DNA of 43,657 bases, taken from an uncultured Bacteroidales bacterium. Lineage in GTDB: Bacteria; Bacteroidota; Bacteroidia; Bacteroidales; Paludibacteraceae. A program made the position numbers and the translations under genes. This document shows positions 16,283 through 26,722 of this stretch, piece after piece (positions within the stretch are counted from its first letter, which is position 1; each line of letters begins with the position of its first letter). The stretch spans positions 1-43,657 of the forward strand of contig CAIWCC010000038.1 of the NCBI GenBank assembly GCA_903911085.1, written 5' to 3'. Under the pieces are notes generated by a model, which saw only the letters and a list, made by a program, of their open reading frames with translations, was not told where the DNA came from and searched no databases.

Positions 16283-16342
16283 CGGTGGACTAAATTTCTC
16301 ATTGTAAATAAGGTTGTATTAGTTAATAAATGAACAATGCTG

Positions 16343-16386
16343 TTGACGGTTTCGCGACTAAAGCGGAGCCGTCAATTTGTTTTTTG
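16343..16386 (+). terminator. Terminator of the nif operon
   Basis: TTGACGGTTTCGC (16343-16355) and GCGGAGCCGTCAA (16363-16375) pair along 13 positions with two G-U wobbles around the loop GACTAAA. A T-rich tail (TTTGTTTTTTG) follows on the plus strand, as expected for a nifK-side terminator. The facing HTCS gene ends at 16457, so it may also limit transcription from that side. Confidence 0.85.
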
Positions 16387-16456
16387 TGAATTGTTTTTGT
16401 TGGTAATTATATTACATTATGTTAGTATTAATGTATAAAAAGTCATACGACATGTG

Positions 16457-19400
16457 TTAATTTTGTAATCTATACTCTGTAGGTGTTACTTTAAATTTTG
16501 CTTTAAAACAAGCACTAAAGTACTTTGGATCCGAAAAACCTACCATATAACAAACATCTGCCACAGTAACATCATTCTCGGTAATGATTTGAGCAGCGCG
16601 TTTAAGCCTAAAATCTTGTAACAATTCCTTGCCAGACAGACCAGTAAGGTTTTTTACTTTATTGTAGAACTTGGCATGACTCATTGCCATAGCTTTTTCG
16701 AGGGTATCAACAGAATACTCAGACTCTGGAATTCCCTTTTCAATTTCATTCATTAAATCGTTTAAAAATTTTTCGTCGGTCGAAGTTACTGTTACTTTCG
16801 AAGGTTCAAAAATTATATTATTTTGAAATAACTGACGAAGATTATCACGGTTTTTTATCAAACTTTTGATTTTTACCAACAGATAATCTGTTTCAAAAGG
16901 TTTGGAAATATAATCATCCGCACCAATTTCTAATCCTTTGAACTTAATTTCGTTATCGGTGCGCGCAGTGAGCAAAATTACAGGAATATGACTGGTTTCG
17001 AGCGTGGTTTTGATTTTTTCGCAAAATTCTATGCCATCCATAATTGGCATCACGTAATCACTCACAATAAGGTCGGGCATTTTCTTGATTGATTTTTCAT
17101 AACCTTCGGCTCCATTTTCAGCTTCTATGATGTTGTAATCATTTATTAAACAGCTTTTTATATACTCCCGCATTTCAGGATTATCTTCGGCAATAAGAAT
17201 TGTCTGTAACTTATGAGGTTTTAATTCTGTCGAATCGTTAATGATTTCGGACTTAATACCCAACGGACTAGAGCATACTTGTTCTGTGACTACTTCATCA
17301 ATATTTTCCTGCGATTCAAACTCCATTGGCAAAAAGAAAGTAAAGGTAGAACCATTTCCCCAATCGCTTTGAACAGTAATTTCGCCATTCATTACTTCAA
17401 TCAAATCTTTACAATGTGATAAACCGATGCCATAACTACTATCGGTTGCACTTTGTGAGTCGTTGTAAAAACGGTCGAAAATCCTCCCAATTTTGGTGCT
17501 TTCAATTCCTTTACCCGTATCTTTTACCGAAATCAGGGTAAATTGTTTTAACGGACTTCCTTTTTCGCAAGTATCCACACTTATCTCAATATAACCTTGT
17601 TTCGTAAATTTTACTGCATTCGACAGCAAATTAAAAATGACTTTGGCTGTTTTTTCGGTATCAATATTTGTATAAATATTATCCTGTTTAAAGTCATAAA
17701 TAAGGTCTAATCCTTTGTCTTTAAGTATAAAATCAAAATGATCTATTTCGTTTTTTACAAACTGGTTAAGTTCGACTTTTCTAAATGATGCTTCCAATTT
17801 TCCTACTTCTACTTTTCTAAAATCGAGCAACTGTTCAATAAGATATTTTAGTTTGGTGGCATTGCGGTGTACCATGCTCAATTGTTTTTTTAGACCTTCG
17901 GGATAATTTTCGGTTTTTAATATTTGTTCCAAAGGGCCTGCTATAAGGGTCAATGGTGTGCGCAAGTCGTGTGAAATATTAATAAAAAAACGGGTACGAA
18001 TCATGTCCAACTCATGTAATCGTTGGTTATGATCGGCATCGAAGATGATTTGTTGTTTGGTAGCAATTTTTATCATGGAATAGCGGGTAAAGTAAAATAT
18101 TATCAAACCCGCAGCAGTAATATAGAACAAGAATGCAAACCATGAAAGATAAAAAGGTGTGGCAATGTCAATAAGAATAATGCGTTCATTTTTGCTCCAA
18201 ACGCCTTCATCGTTGGTGGCTTTCACTCTGAATATGTAAGATCCGTGTTCGAGGTTGGTGTAGGTAGCGGTATGGCTTCCACTTTCGGTGGTATTCCATT
18301 TTTTGTCGTAACCTTCGAGCATATATGCATATTTGATTTTTTCTGGCGCCTGAAAGTTCATCGACGAAAAGTCGAACCTAAAATTATTTTCTTTTGCTTT
18401 AAGCCAAATCTTATCTGTCATAAAAATTGGATTTTCAAGCAAAATACGTCCTTTAATATTTGTTTGAGGAGTTACTTTTTCATTAAATAGATAAAAATCA
18501 GTAAGTGTAACCAGTGGATTGAGATTATTGCTTTTAATATTTTCGGGATAAAATGAATTTACACCGTTTATTCCACCTAAAAATAGTTCACCATTGGGCG
18601 CTTTAAATGAAGCATGTTCCGAAAATTCATTGCTTTGAAGTCCGTCGGCTGAGGTGTATGAAGTCATTTTATTTTTCTTTGTGTCAAACCGTGTAAGCCC
18701 CAAGTTGCTACCAATCCAAAGAGTTTGGTTATTGTCGATGGTTATACTCTGAATCATATTATTAGGCAAGCCATCTGCTAGAAAGTATCCCTTGAAAGCA
18801 ATTTTTTCGCGACCAGAATTGTAAAAACAACGGTTAAGTCCAAGGTGTGTTCCTATCCAAAAGGTGTTTTCATCTGTTTGGCAAATACTGCGAATATAAT
18901 TACTGCTAATTGCATGATTTTCTTTTTTATATACCTCGCATTTTATTGGCTCAAAAGCAGCATTTAGTGATAAAATATTCAGACCTCCGCCTTCGGTACC
19001 TACCCAAAGTTGATTTCGCAATTTATCGTGATGTAAAATTCGACAATTATCGTACGAGATTTTAATATTAGAACTCTTACTGTCATACCTATCAGTTCGT
19101 ACCACTTTGTTATTGTTGAACTGTAAGCGATACAAACCGAGTATACCTCCAACAAAAATTGTATTTGGAGATACTTTACGGCTATAGAAACAAGCTCTAT
19201 TAATGTCTCCAACAGGAGTTATACGACCATCGAGACTCACAAGATACGTACCGGTTGAAGTACTCACAAATAAAGAATTAGAGTCGAACCATTCGATATG
19301 AAAAACAATCTGAGTGTCGAAACCAACTTTTTTATATTGGTTGGTTCGTCGATTAAGCAAGAAAAGTCCATTGTTATGAGTTCCTATCCATAAACAATTG

Positions 19401-20542
19401 TTGTTGTCCAAAAATACTGAACGAATAAAGTTGGAATGAATAGATTTTTCATTGTCGAACGGAGGAATGACATAATGATTAAAGTTTTTTTGCTTTAGGT
19501 TCAAAAAATTAACTCCACTACCAATTGTTCCAACCCACAACTGATTATCAGCAGAAGCATAAAGTGAATATATTAAATTTGAATTAATACTTTTGGGGTC
19601 GAAGATATTATTTTTAAAAATCTCAGTAGGAAATTTTTTAGATGAAACATTTTCGGCTTTTATACGGATTAGACCATTATCTATAGTTCCCAGCCAAATA
19701 TTCCCAGTTGTATCTAAAGCCATTGACGAAATTCGATTTGATGAAAGTGTGCTGTTTTCTTTTGTGAAATGTGTAAGTTCGGCTCTTTCGTTATTAAATC
19801 TGAAAAGTCCACTCTCAGGAATATTGATATTGCTAATCCATAAATTACCATTCTTATCTTCAATTATATGTGAAGCACCTAAACTCGAAAAATAGGGACT
19901 AAGCTGAATGGGATTAAATTTCTTTTTTGATTTATCGAAATGAAATGATAATATTGAATTGGGAAGTGCGCAGCAATATATACCGTTTGATAGTTTTATT
20001 GTACGGTAAATATATTCATTTTCAATACTATTATTACCTAATTTGCCAATATTAATTATATTTTTTTCTATCACATTAAAATTGTCTGAACTAATATCAG
20101 CAAGAAACAATCCTTGATTTGTTGAAATCCAAAGAAGTGTTTTATCTACAAAAAGATGAAATATCTTAACAAATATTTTTGAAGTTATAGGAAGTTTGAT
20201 TTTAAATAGTCGTTGATTTTCAGCATTAAGAACGTTAAGTTCATCGTCGGTACCAATCCATATCCGACCATTAAAGTCTTCGACCAATGAATGTATTGTA
20301 TTGTTGGACAAGCTGGTGTTTTGATCTAAACCTACATTATATTTTGAAATTTTATAGCCATCGTATCTGTTCAATCCATCAATAGTTCCAATCCAGATAA
20401 AGCCTTGTCGATCTTTGAGAAACGAATACACTTCACTTTGACTCAAACCATCGTTAGATGTAATTTTATTAAATCTAAGCGACTGAGAATTAGAATGTAA
20501 CCATTGAAAAGCAAGGATGGCCAAAAGAATTTTTAGTTTCAT
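16457..20542 (-). CDS. Hybrid two-component system regulator (HTCS) of the polysaccharide locus
   Basis: This 1361-residue one-protein sensor-regulator has domains in this order: signal peptide (1-20); a periplasmic double beta-propeller of Reg_prop repeats (about 25-710, many W-[IV]-G-T-x-G-L motifs such as IWIGTIDGLNRYDGY); a Y_Y_Y domain (about 715-790); one membrane segment (about 794-819); a histidine kinase with H858 in NISHDLRTPLT; an ATPase domain (NLLSNAVKF, DTGKGI, SYGIGLSH); a receiver domain with D1162 in IVSDYVMP and Lys in DDYISKPFE; and an AraC-type HTH (about 1260-1358). Such proteins bind an oligosaccharide released from the target glycan and switch on the nearby sus-type genes. 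It is divergent from the PUL across a 1.1-kb gap. Confidence 0.96.
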   Translation of the reverse strand: MKLKILLAILAFQWLHSNSQSLRFNKITSNDGLSQSEVYSFLKDRQGFIWIGTIDGLNRYDGYKISKYNVGLDQNTSLSNNTIHSLVEDFNGRIWIGTDDELNVLNAENQRLFKIKLPITSKIFVKIFHLFVDKTLLWISTNQGLFLADISSDNFNVIEKNIINIGKLGNNSIENEYIYRTIKLSNGIYCCALPNSILSFHFDKSKKKFNPIQLSPYFSSLGASHIIEDKNGNLWISNINIPESGLFRFNNERAELTHFTKENSTLSSNRISSMALDTTGNIWLGTIDNGLIRIKAENVSSKKFPTEIFKNNIFDPKSINSNLIYSLYASADNQLWVGTIGSGVNFLNLKQKNFNHYVIPPFDNEKSIHSNFIRSVFLDNNNCLWIGTHNNGLFLLNRRTNQYKKVGFDTQIVFHIEWFDSNSLFVSTSTGTYLVSLDGRITPVGDINRACFYSRKVSPNTIFVGGILGLYRLQFNNNKVVRTDRYDSKSSNIKISYDNCRILHHDKLRNQLWVGTEGGGLNILSLNAAFEPIKCEVYKKENHAISSNYIRSICQTDENTFWIGTHLGLNRCFYNSGREKIAFKGYFLADGLPNNMIQSITIDNNQTLWIGSNLGLTRFDTKKNKMTSYTSADGLQSNEFSEHASFKAPNGELFLGGINGVNSFYPENIKSNNLNPLVTLTDFYLFNEKVTPQTNIKGRILLENPIFMTDKIWLKAKENNFRFDFSSMNFQAPEKIKYAYMLEGYDKKWNTTESGSHTATYTNLEHGSYIFRVKATNDEGVWSKNERIILIDIATPFYLSWFAFLFYITAAGLIIFYFTRYSMIKIATKQQIIFDADHNQRLHELDMIRTRFFINISHDLRTPLTLIAGPLEQILKTENYPEGLKKQLSMVHRNATKLKYLIEQLLDFRKVEVGKLEASFRKVELNQFVKNEIDHFDFILKDKGLDLIYDFKQDNIYTNIDTEKTAKVIFNLLSNAVKFTKQGYIEISVDTCEKGSPLKQFTLISVKDTGKGIESTKIGRIFDRFYNDSQSATDSSYGIGLSHCKDLIEVMNGEITVQSDWGNGSTFTFFLPMEFESQENIDEVVTEQVCSSPLGIKSEIINDSTELKPHKLQTILIAEDNPEMREYIKSCLINDYNIIEAENGAEGYEKSIKKMPDLIVSDYVMPIMDGIEFCEKIKTTLETSHIPVILLTARTDNEIKFKGLEIGADDYISKPFETDYLLVKIKSLIKNRDNLRQLFQNNIIFEPSKVTVTSTDEKFLNDLMNEIEKGIPESEYSVDTLEKAMAMSHAKFYNKVKNLTGLSGKELLQDFRLKRAAQIITENDVTVADVCYMVGFSDPKYFSACFKAKFKVTPTEYRLQN

Positions 20543-21646
20543 ATAATGAAAGTTATAATAATAATGCTCGCAAAAATACTAATTCTAATTAATTATCAAT
20601 CATCAAAAATACGGTATATTGTATTTTAGACAAAAATACTGATATGTTTAAACAATTACTACTCCTATTTAGTAGAAATAATAAACTAATTTTGCAGACT
20701 AAAATAATTACAAATCAATTTGTGAATAAGATGAAAATCGAATTTTTAGTTTGGAGCTATTCTGATATTATTGAAAAACAAACGTCTCAATTACGGAATT
20801 ATCTATCTGGATAACATGTCGTTATTTGCCGATTTAAATATATTGATTTATTCTTTTGAAATTATTTTCAAAGGGATGTGAGATAGAAAAATTAGATATC
20901 AATTTTAGATGATCAAATCTGCCTGAAAAACAAATTCTAATTTTACTCCATCAGTAATTATAAATGAGCTTTAATGCTCGATTTTTGTGTTTGTAATATA
21001 TTACTAGAAAAGTTTTTTGTTTTGAATGTAGTCCTTGTTGTAAATAATGATGTGTCAATTTAAATCACTCGCAAATTTTTTGACTTTCAATTTGCAGGAT
21101 TGAGAACTTCTAAAAAACCTTGTTTTTCAACTTTCAACACTATAATTTCATTAGCTCATTATATGTCATTATTATTCGTTAGCTAGGTGTAATGTAAAAA
21201 ACCTCAAAAAATAATGAGCTAAATTGTGTGAGATTATTATTTATTCTAATTAATGACATGAATCTCATTAGAATTGATTAATACTTATATGATGTCTACG
21301 TATTTGAATATCAATAAGATAAAGTGATAAGGTATTTTTCATGTCTTAAAATTTGAATTTCCATCCCATAAAGTCAAACAATATAATACTATTGTTGAAC
21401 AAAAAAAGATAATAGAAATGGATTTTTACCTTCTATTTTTGCACAGTCAAGAAATGTAATAAAATTACAATTTATTTGGGTTTAAATAACTAGATACTCT
21501 GGTTGTTAAGATTGAAATGAATTAGTTAAACTAAGCATAAAGTTAATTTGTTTTTTTGCGCTTTTGACACCATGGTTATGAGAAAAATTATTTTGATTTC
21601 ACTATGACCAATTTTTCAGACAGTTACCATCTTAGATAATAGTAAA
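20543..21646. other. 1.1-kb regulatory gap between the HTCS gene and susC
   Basis: No convincing gene is present. Visible items are plus-strand -7-type boxes TAATTTTG (20687-20694) and TATTTTTG (21434-21441), a perfect 12-bp inverted repeat at 21151-21222, and an 8-bp inverted repeat, ATTCTAAT (21243-21250) with ATTAGAAT (21267-21274). The second -7 box would give an untranslated leader of about 200 bases for the susC transcript. HTCS proteins bind in such gaps, so an operator is expected here. Confidence 0.5.
21151..21222. repeat. Perfect 12-bp inverted repeat upstream of susC
   Basis: TTAGCTCATTAT (21151-21162) and ATAATGAGCTAA (21211-21222) match at all 12 positions around 48 bases. A further TTAGCT lies at 21179-21184 inside the loop. 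The site sits about 425 bases upstream of susC, so it could be an HTCS operator or a transcript structure. Confidence 0.65.
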
Positions 21647-24600
21647 ATGAAATCCTTATATTTAATTAATATGAAAAGAAGTATGTTAGTAATTAGGAAA
21701 AGAGTGATTTTTATTTTCGTTTCTGCTTTATTAATAACAACAGTTTATTCGCAAAACCTGCAACAAACTATTATTTCAGGTAAAGTGGTCGATCAAAAAG
21801 GCGAGGGGTTGATAGGTGTTAATATAATTGTGAAAGGATCTAAAACAGGAACCATAACTGATATTAATGGTAAGTTTTCGTTATCGGGTGTAAAACAAGG
21901 TGCGAATTTAATATTTTCATATCTAGGATATAATACTATCAACAAGTTAGTTACTACTGCTACGGTTTATAATATAGTGTTGGAAGAAAATCAGAAAGCA
22001 TTAGAAGAGGTGGTAGTAGTAGGTTATTCGAGTCAAAAAAAAGCAACAGTAACAGGAGCGATTAATAGCATAAAAAGCGCCGAATTACTACAAACGCCTG
22101 TTGGAAATATAAGTAATGCATTGGCCGGTAGAACTTCAGGATTAACGGCTGTACAACGCAGTGGTGAGCCAGGCAAAGACCAATCGACCCTCCGTATTCG
22201 CGGTATTGCCACACTAAACAATGGCGACTCATCTGAGCCATTAGTTCTTGTAGATGGTGTTGAACGAAACTTCAACGAAATTGATGCTAACGAAATTGAA
22301 ACCATTAATATACTGAAAGATGCTTCTGCAACAGCAGTTTTTGGTGTTCGTGGTGCTAACGGTGTTATTTTAGTAACTACCAAAATTGGTAAAGAGGGAA
22401 AGCCCAATGTTTCATATACATCGAACTTTGCATTACAAAACCCTACACGTTTACCCACATCGGTTGAAAGTGCAGAATATGCAATGTTGTATAACGAGGC
22501 ATGGAAAAATGATGGAAATACTGATAAAATATTTTCAGATACTGATATAGAGTTATATAAAAATGGAACAAGTCCGTTGACACACCCAAACAACGATTGG
22601 TACAATTTGATGATTAAACCTCTTGCCATGCAACAACAACACAATCTAAATGTGTCGGGTGGTGCAAAAAACACTAGATATTTTATTTCATTGGGTTATT
22701 TCCAACAAGAAGGTTCTTACCGCGAAGCACAATTGTATAAAGATATAAACGGCAATCCAAATTACAGCCGTTTCAACTTCCGTTCAAATCTCGATTTCAG
22801 CCTAAGTAAAAGCACGGATATTTCAATAAAAATTGGTAGTCAGGTTGTCGATGCACGCTATCCAGGAGTTGAGACATCTACTTTGTTTGCTAGTGTATTA
22901 TCAGCAGCATCGATATCAACGCCAGGAATTGTAGATGGAAAACTCATAAAATCCATTGAAGGTGGTACGCGTATGGTTTCCGAAAATCCATTTTATTCCA
23001 TTATTGGGTTGGGATGGAAAGATAACTACAACAACAATCTGAATGCCAACTTATCAATCCGTCAAAAACTCGATTTTATTACCAAAGGACTTACAGCGCG
23101 TGGTATGGTAAGCTACGATGGTTTTTACGGACACACGCTCAACCGCAAAAAAGAAGTGGAAGAATATATTATGCGGAAAAATATATGGAGTACCGATGCT
23201 GCTGAATTAGCAGCTAATCCGTTTATTTTTGAATTAGCTCGTCAGGCAGGTCCAATCAGCACCTCCGAATCGTGGGGAAAAAACTACAAAACTTATGGAG
23301 AAGCTGCTTTGGAATATGATCGAAATTTTGGGCAACACCAAATAACAGGTTTAGTTTTAGGAAATTTCCAGAAATACTACTTGCCATCGTTAGCTTATGG
23401 TTTGCCTTCAGGATATTTGGGAATTGTAAGCCGTGTAACTTACAATTATGCTCATAAATATTTGGCAGAAATAAATGCTGGATATAACGGTTCTGAAAAC
23501 TTTCCAGCAGAAAAACGCTTTGGTTTCTTCCCTGCATTTTCGTTGGGTTGGGCTGCATCTGAAGAAGATTTTTTTCCAAAAAACAACATTTTTACTTATG
23601 CAAAACTTCGTGCTTCGTATGGAGAAGTTGGAAACGATAAGTTAGGTGCAGCACGTTATCTGTACCGTCCATCCGTTTTTGGATTATCGGGGAATTATCT
23701 TTTAGGCGAAGATGTAGCGGTAGGTAAACCAGGAACAGCAACAGGATATGTGCAGCAAGCCATTGGTAATCCGGTTGTTAGCTGGGAACGAGCACGAAAA
23801 ACAAATATCGGTTTGGAAACTAAGTTTCTCAAAAATAAAATAAGTTTGACTGTGGATGGTTTTTACGAATATCGTGACCAAATTTTATGGAAACGTGAAG
23901 ACCAAACAGTTTTGGTACAAGCAAATTTGCAACCTACAAATATTGGTATTGTTTCAAACAAAGGAATTGAAATTGAACTCGGTTTTGAGGACAGCTATAA
24001 AGATTTCAGGTATGGGATAAAAGGAAACTTCTCATATTCAAAAAATAAAATTGAATACAAAAGTGAAGCTCCCAAACCATTTCCAAATTTGACTCAAACT
24101 GGAAATTCGGTAGGCCAATACAAAGGGTTGATCTTTGATGGATTTTACAATACTATGGATGAAATTAACGACCCTTCACGTCCCAAATCGGCTTGGGAGG
24201 GTACTAGTTTACAACCTGGTGATATGAAGTACAAAGATATTGCTGGTGATCCTACAACTGGTGGTCCCGATGGGATAATAGATGAAAACGATTATACCAA
24301 TATTGGACACACTCCTTTTCCGGATATTACGTACGGTGTTAATCTGAATGCATCGTATAAAAGCATCGAATTTTCTGTATTGTTTCAAGGCGTTTCTAAT
24401 GTATCAACCTATTTTGATGGTTCGGCAGCGTATCCTTTTTATTCGGGTTTCCGAACAGCATTTACTTGGCACACTGAGCGTTGGACTGAAGAACGTTACA
24501 ATAATGGTGACGTAATTTCTTATCCTCGTTTAACTACTAGTGCATCGGGTACTGGTCATAATTATCGTATGTCGACATTCTGGCTACAAGATGCATCATA

Positions 24601-24811
24601 TTTACGTGTAAAAAATATTGAGTTAGCATACCGTTTCAAAAAAGTGAATTTGGGAATTATCGGGTTCAATTCACTTCGTTTCTTTATCAATGCAAATAAT
24701 TTATTCACAGTCACTAAAATGCGATATTTTGACCCAGAAGCTCCTTCGGGAAGTGGAACTTTTTATCCTCAAATGCGCGTGTTTAATGGTGGTTTAAGTG
24801 TTCAATTTTAA
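21647..24811 (+). CDS. SusC-like TonB-dependent outer-membrane transporter (first pair)
   Basis: This 1054-residue TonB-dependent receptor of the SusC/RagA family has a signal peptide ending near SALLITTVYSQ, a carboxypeptidase-regulatory-like domain (about 43-120, ISGKVVDQKGEGLIGVNIIV), a TonB-box/plug region (EEVVVVGYSSQKKATVTGAI; LVLVDGVER; INILKDASATAVFGVRGANG) and a 22-strand barrel to the C-terminus. It imports oligosaccharides together with the SusD lid protein encoded 14 bases downstream. Translation may start at 21647 or at the in-frame ATG 21671 (MKRSMLVIRKR), which gives a more typical signal peptide; the latter seems somewhat more likely. Confidence 0.96.
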   Translation: MKSLYLINMKRSMLVIRKRVIFIFVSALLITTVYSQNLQQTIISGKVVDQKGEGLIGVNIIVKGSKTGTITDINGKFSLSGVKQGANLIFSYLGYNTINKLVTTATVYNIVLEENQKALEEVVVVGYSSQKKATVTGAINSIKSAELLQTPVGNISNALAGRTSGLTAVQRSGEPGKDQSTLRIRGIATLNNGDSSEPLVLVDGVERNFNEIDANEIETINILKDASATAVFGVRGANGVILVTTKIGKEGKPNVSYTSNFALQNPTRLPTSVESAEYAMLYNEAWKNDGNTDKIFSDTDIELYKNGTSPLTHPNNDWYNLMIKPLAMQQQHNLNVSGGAKNTRYFISLGYFQQEGSYREAQLYKDINGNPNYSRFNFRSNLDFSLSKSTDISIKIGSQVVDARYPGVETSTLFASVLSAASISTPGIVDGKLIKSIEGGTRMVSENPFYSIIGLGWKDNYNNNLNANLSIRQKLDFITKGLTARGMVSYDGFYGHTLNRKKEVEEYIMRKNIWSTDAAELAANPFIFELARQAGPISTSESWGKNYKTYGEAALEYDRNFGQHQITGLVLGNFQKYYLPSLAYGLPSGYLGIVSRVTYNYAHKYLAEINAGYNGSENFPAEKRFGFFPAFSLGWAASEEDFFPKNNIFTYAKLRASYGEVGNDKLGAARYLYRPSVFGLSGNYLLGEDVAVGKPGTATGYVQQAIGNPVVSWERARKTNIGLETKFLKNKISLTVDGFYEYRDQILWKREDQTVLVQANLQPTNIGIVSNKGIEIELGFEDSYKDFRYGIKGNFSYSKNKIEYKSEAPKPFPNLTQTGNSVGQYKGLIFDGFYNTMDEINDPSRPKSAWEGTSLQPGDMKYKDIAGDPTTGGPDGIIDENDYTNIGHTPFPDITYGVNLNASYKSIEFSVLFQGVSNVSTYFDGSAAYPFYSGFRTAFTWHTERWTEERYNNGDVISYPRLTTSASGTGHNYRMSTFWLQDASYLRVKNIELAYRFKKVNLGIIGFNSLRFFINANNLFTVTKMRYFDPEAPSGSGTFYPQMRVFNGGLSVQF

Positions 24812-24825
24812 ATAATTATGCAAAA

Positions 24826-26685
24826 ATGAAAACAGTCAGAATATTTATAATTTCAATAATAGCTTCACTTTTGGTGGTTTCTTGTAACGATTTTTTTGAA
24901 ATTCCAATTACAAGTGATGTAACAATCGATACGGTTTTCAGTAACCAATCACGTGCCGAACAGTTTTTGTGGACAGTATATGAAACTTCTTCCATCAATG
25001 GATTTCCTGGCTGGAAAGACGGTGGTGTTCGTAACGGGATGTTAATGGGTGCAACCGATGAAGGTGACATGTATGGTGGCGAAGGAGCTGAAGATTTTAA
25101 TAAAGGCAGCTGGAGTGCCAGCAACCAACGTGAATTTAACATGGGAACTGCTTACCTTGGAATACGTAACGCCAATATATTTTTAGAAAGTATTGACCGT
25201 GTACCAGTAATAACAGATTTGTATCGTAACCAAATGCGTTCAGAAGCACGTTTTTTCAGGGCATTGCAACATTTTGACATGATGCAGCGATATGGTGGAA
25301 TTCCAATTGTTTTGAAAACATTAGATAAAGATGGTGTTGAACAAAAAATTCCTCGTAGTACGTTTGCTGAAACAGTAAAATTTATTGTAGACGAATGTGA
25401 CGAAGCTGCAAAATATTTGCCCAACAATTACGACAAAACATATCGTGGTCGCGTAACAAAAGGAGCTGCATTGTCACTCAAAGCTCGTACTTTACTCTAT
25501 GCTGCCAGTCCACTTTTTAACCCTATAGATGGAAAAGCTTATTACGAAGATGGTGTCAATGATGGTGACTTTACTAAAGGAGTTGATCCTGAACTTAAAA
25601 AATATGTTTGCTACGAATCGTATGATGCTAAGCGTTGGGCAACAGCAGCAGCTGCATCAAAAGCTGTTATGGACTGGGCAACTAACGAATCGGGTTGGTG
25701 TGCAATAATTAACACTGGCAAACCGTTCGACGATTATAATAATTCCACAAGTTTGAATAGTAATGAAATTATTTTGAACGATCGATCGCACCAACGTTTT
25801 GCATCATGGCTTGTGGGTTACGGTAATGAGGTACGTTATTATACCAACTCTATTTACGGTTCGTGGAAGCGTTCGCACGGCGTAACATTCAATATGACAA
25901 AATTTTACCTAACAGCCAATGGAGATGAACAAACATGGAATGAAAATACTGACCCGAACGGTACTTATGGAAACTACGGGGAATTTGTAGCTAAGTGTAA
26001 GGAAATGGAACCACGTTTTCAACTATCAGTTCAATATTCGAGCCCCGATCAGATAGCTGCGGGATTGGAAACAAATAAAGTTATTGAAGGATGGTGGAGT
26101 AAAGATGGCACTAAAGAAATAGTTCCCGCAGGTAAATGGATGGATGCTTCAATGTATGCTTGTTATACTGGTGTGGGGCATCTCAAAAAATACATTGTAA
26201 ATATGAATCACACCGAAGAACCATTTTTCTGGACAATTTTCCGTTTAGCAGAATTCTATTTGAATTATGCCGAAGCATTGAACGAAACCATGTCATCACC
26301 AAATCAGGAGGTGCTCGATGCAATTAATGTAATTAGAACCCGAGCAGGGTTACCAGATTTAACTTCATCAAGTCAGGGCTGCGATACGCGAGATAATTTC
26401 CGAAAAGTTATTCAACGTGAACGAACCGTAGAACTCTTCTGCGAAGAACACCGCTTCTTCGATGTTCGTCGTTGGAAAATTGCTGACAAAGAAGGAGTTA
26501 TGAAAGGCACAATGTGGACATTACGACTTTATCAAATGGATGGTGCAACAACGCCAAATAAGACTACTGTAGTTTATAAAAAAGAAAAAATTGAAGATCG
26601 GGTGTGGAAAGATTTTATGTACCTATATCCGTTCAATCAAGGAGAAGTTAATTTGGGTTATTTAAAACAAAATCCAGGTTGGTAA
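24826..26685 (+). CDS. SusD-like surface glycan-binding lipoprotein (first pair)
   Basis: The 619-residue protein has a lipoprotein signal (lipobox LVVSC, Cys20) and the SusD/RagB fold: N-terminal helices with the TPR-like core (SEARFFRALQHFDMMQRYGG), and the C-terminal segment VIQRERTVELFCEEHRFFDV followed by RRW. It caps the SusC barrel and helps bind the glycan at the cell surface. The 14-base gap to susC is typical of an obligate pair. The middle region is longer than in the second SusD, as expected for a ligand-specific part. Confidence 0.95.
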   Translation: MKTVRIFIISIIASLLVVSCNDFFEIPITSDVTIDTVFSNQSRAEQFLWTVYETSSINGFPGWKDGGVRNGMLMGATDEGDMYGGEGAEDFNKGSWSASNQREFNMGTAYLGIRNANIFLESIDRVPVITDLYRNQMRSEARFFRALQHFDMMQRYGGIPIVLKTLDKDGVEQKIPRSTFAETVKFIVDECDEAAKYLPNNYDKTYRGRVTKGAALSLKARTLLYAASPLFNPIDGKAYYEDGVNDGDFTKGVDPELKKYVCYESYDAKRWATAAAASKAVMDWATNESGWCAIINTGKPFDDYNNSTSLNSNEIILNDRSHQRFASWLVGYGNEVRYYTNSIYGSWKRSHGVTFNMTKFYLTANGDEQTWNENTDPNGTYGNYGEFVAKCKEMEPRFQLSVQYSSPDQIAAGLETNKVIEGWWSKDGTKEIVPAGKWMDASMYACYTGVGHLKKYIVNMNHTEEPFFWTIFRLAEFYLNYAEALNETMSSPNQEVLDAINVIRTRAGLPDLTSSSQGCDTRDNFRKVIQRERTVELFCEEHRFFDVRRWKIADKEGVMKGTMWTLRLYQMDGATTPNKTTVVYKKEKIEDRVWKDFMYLYPFNQGEVNLGYLKQNPGW

Positions 26686-26722
26686 GCATTTGTAAAACAA
26701 TTTTAAAACAGTAATTCGAAGA

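Noticed and set aside
20731-20814. 27-codon open frame after a TAATTTTG box in the HTCS-susC gap
   Set aside because: It is very short, no -33 element is seen, and nothing links it to a known leader peptide.
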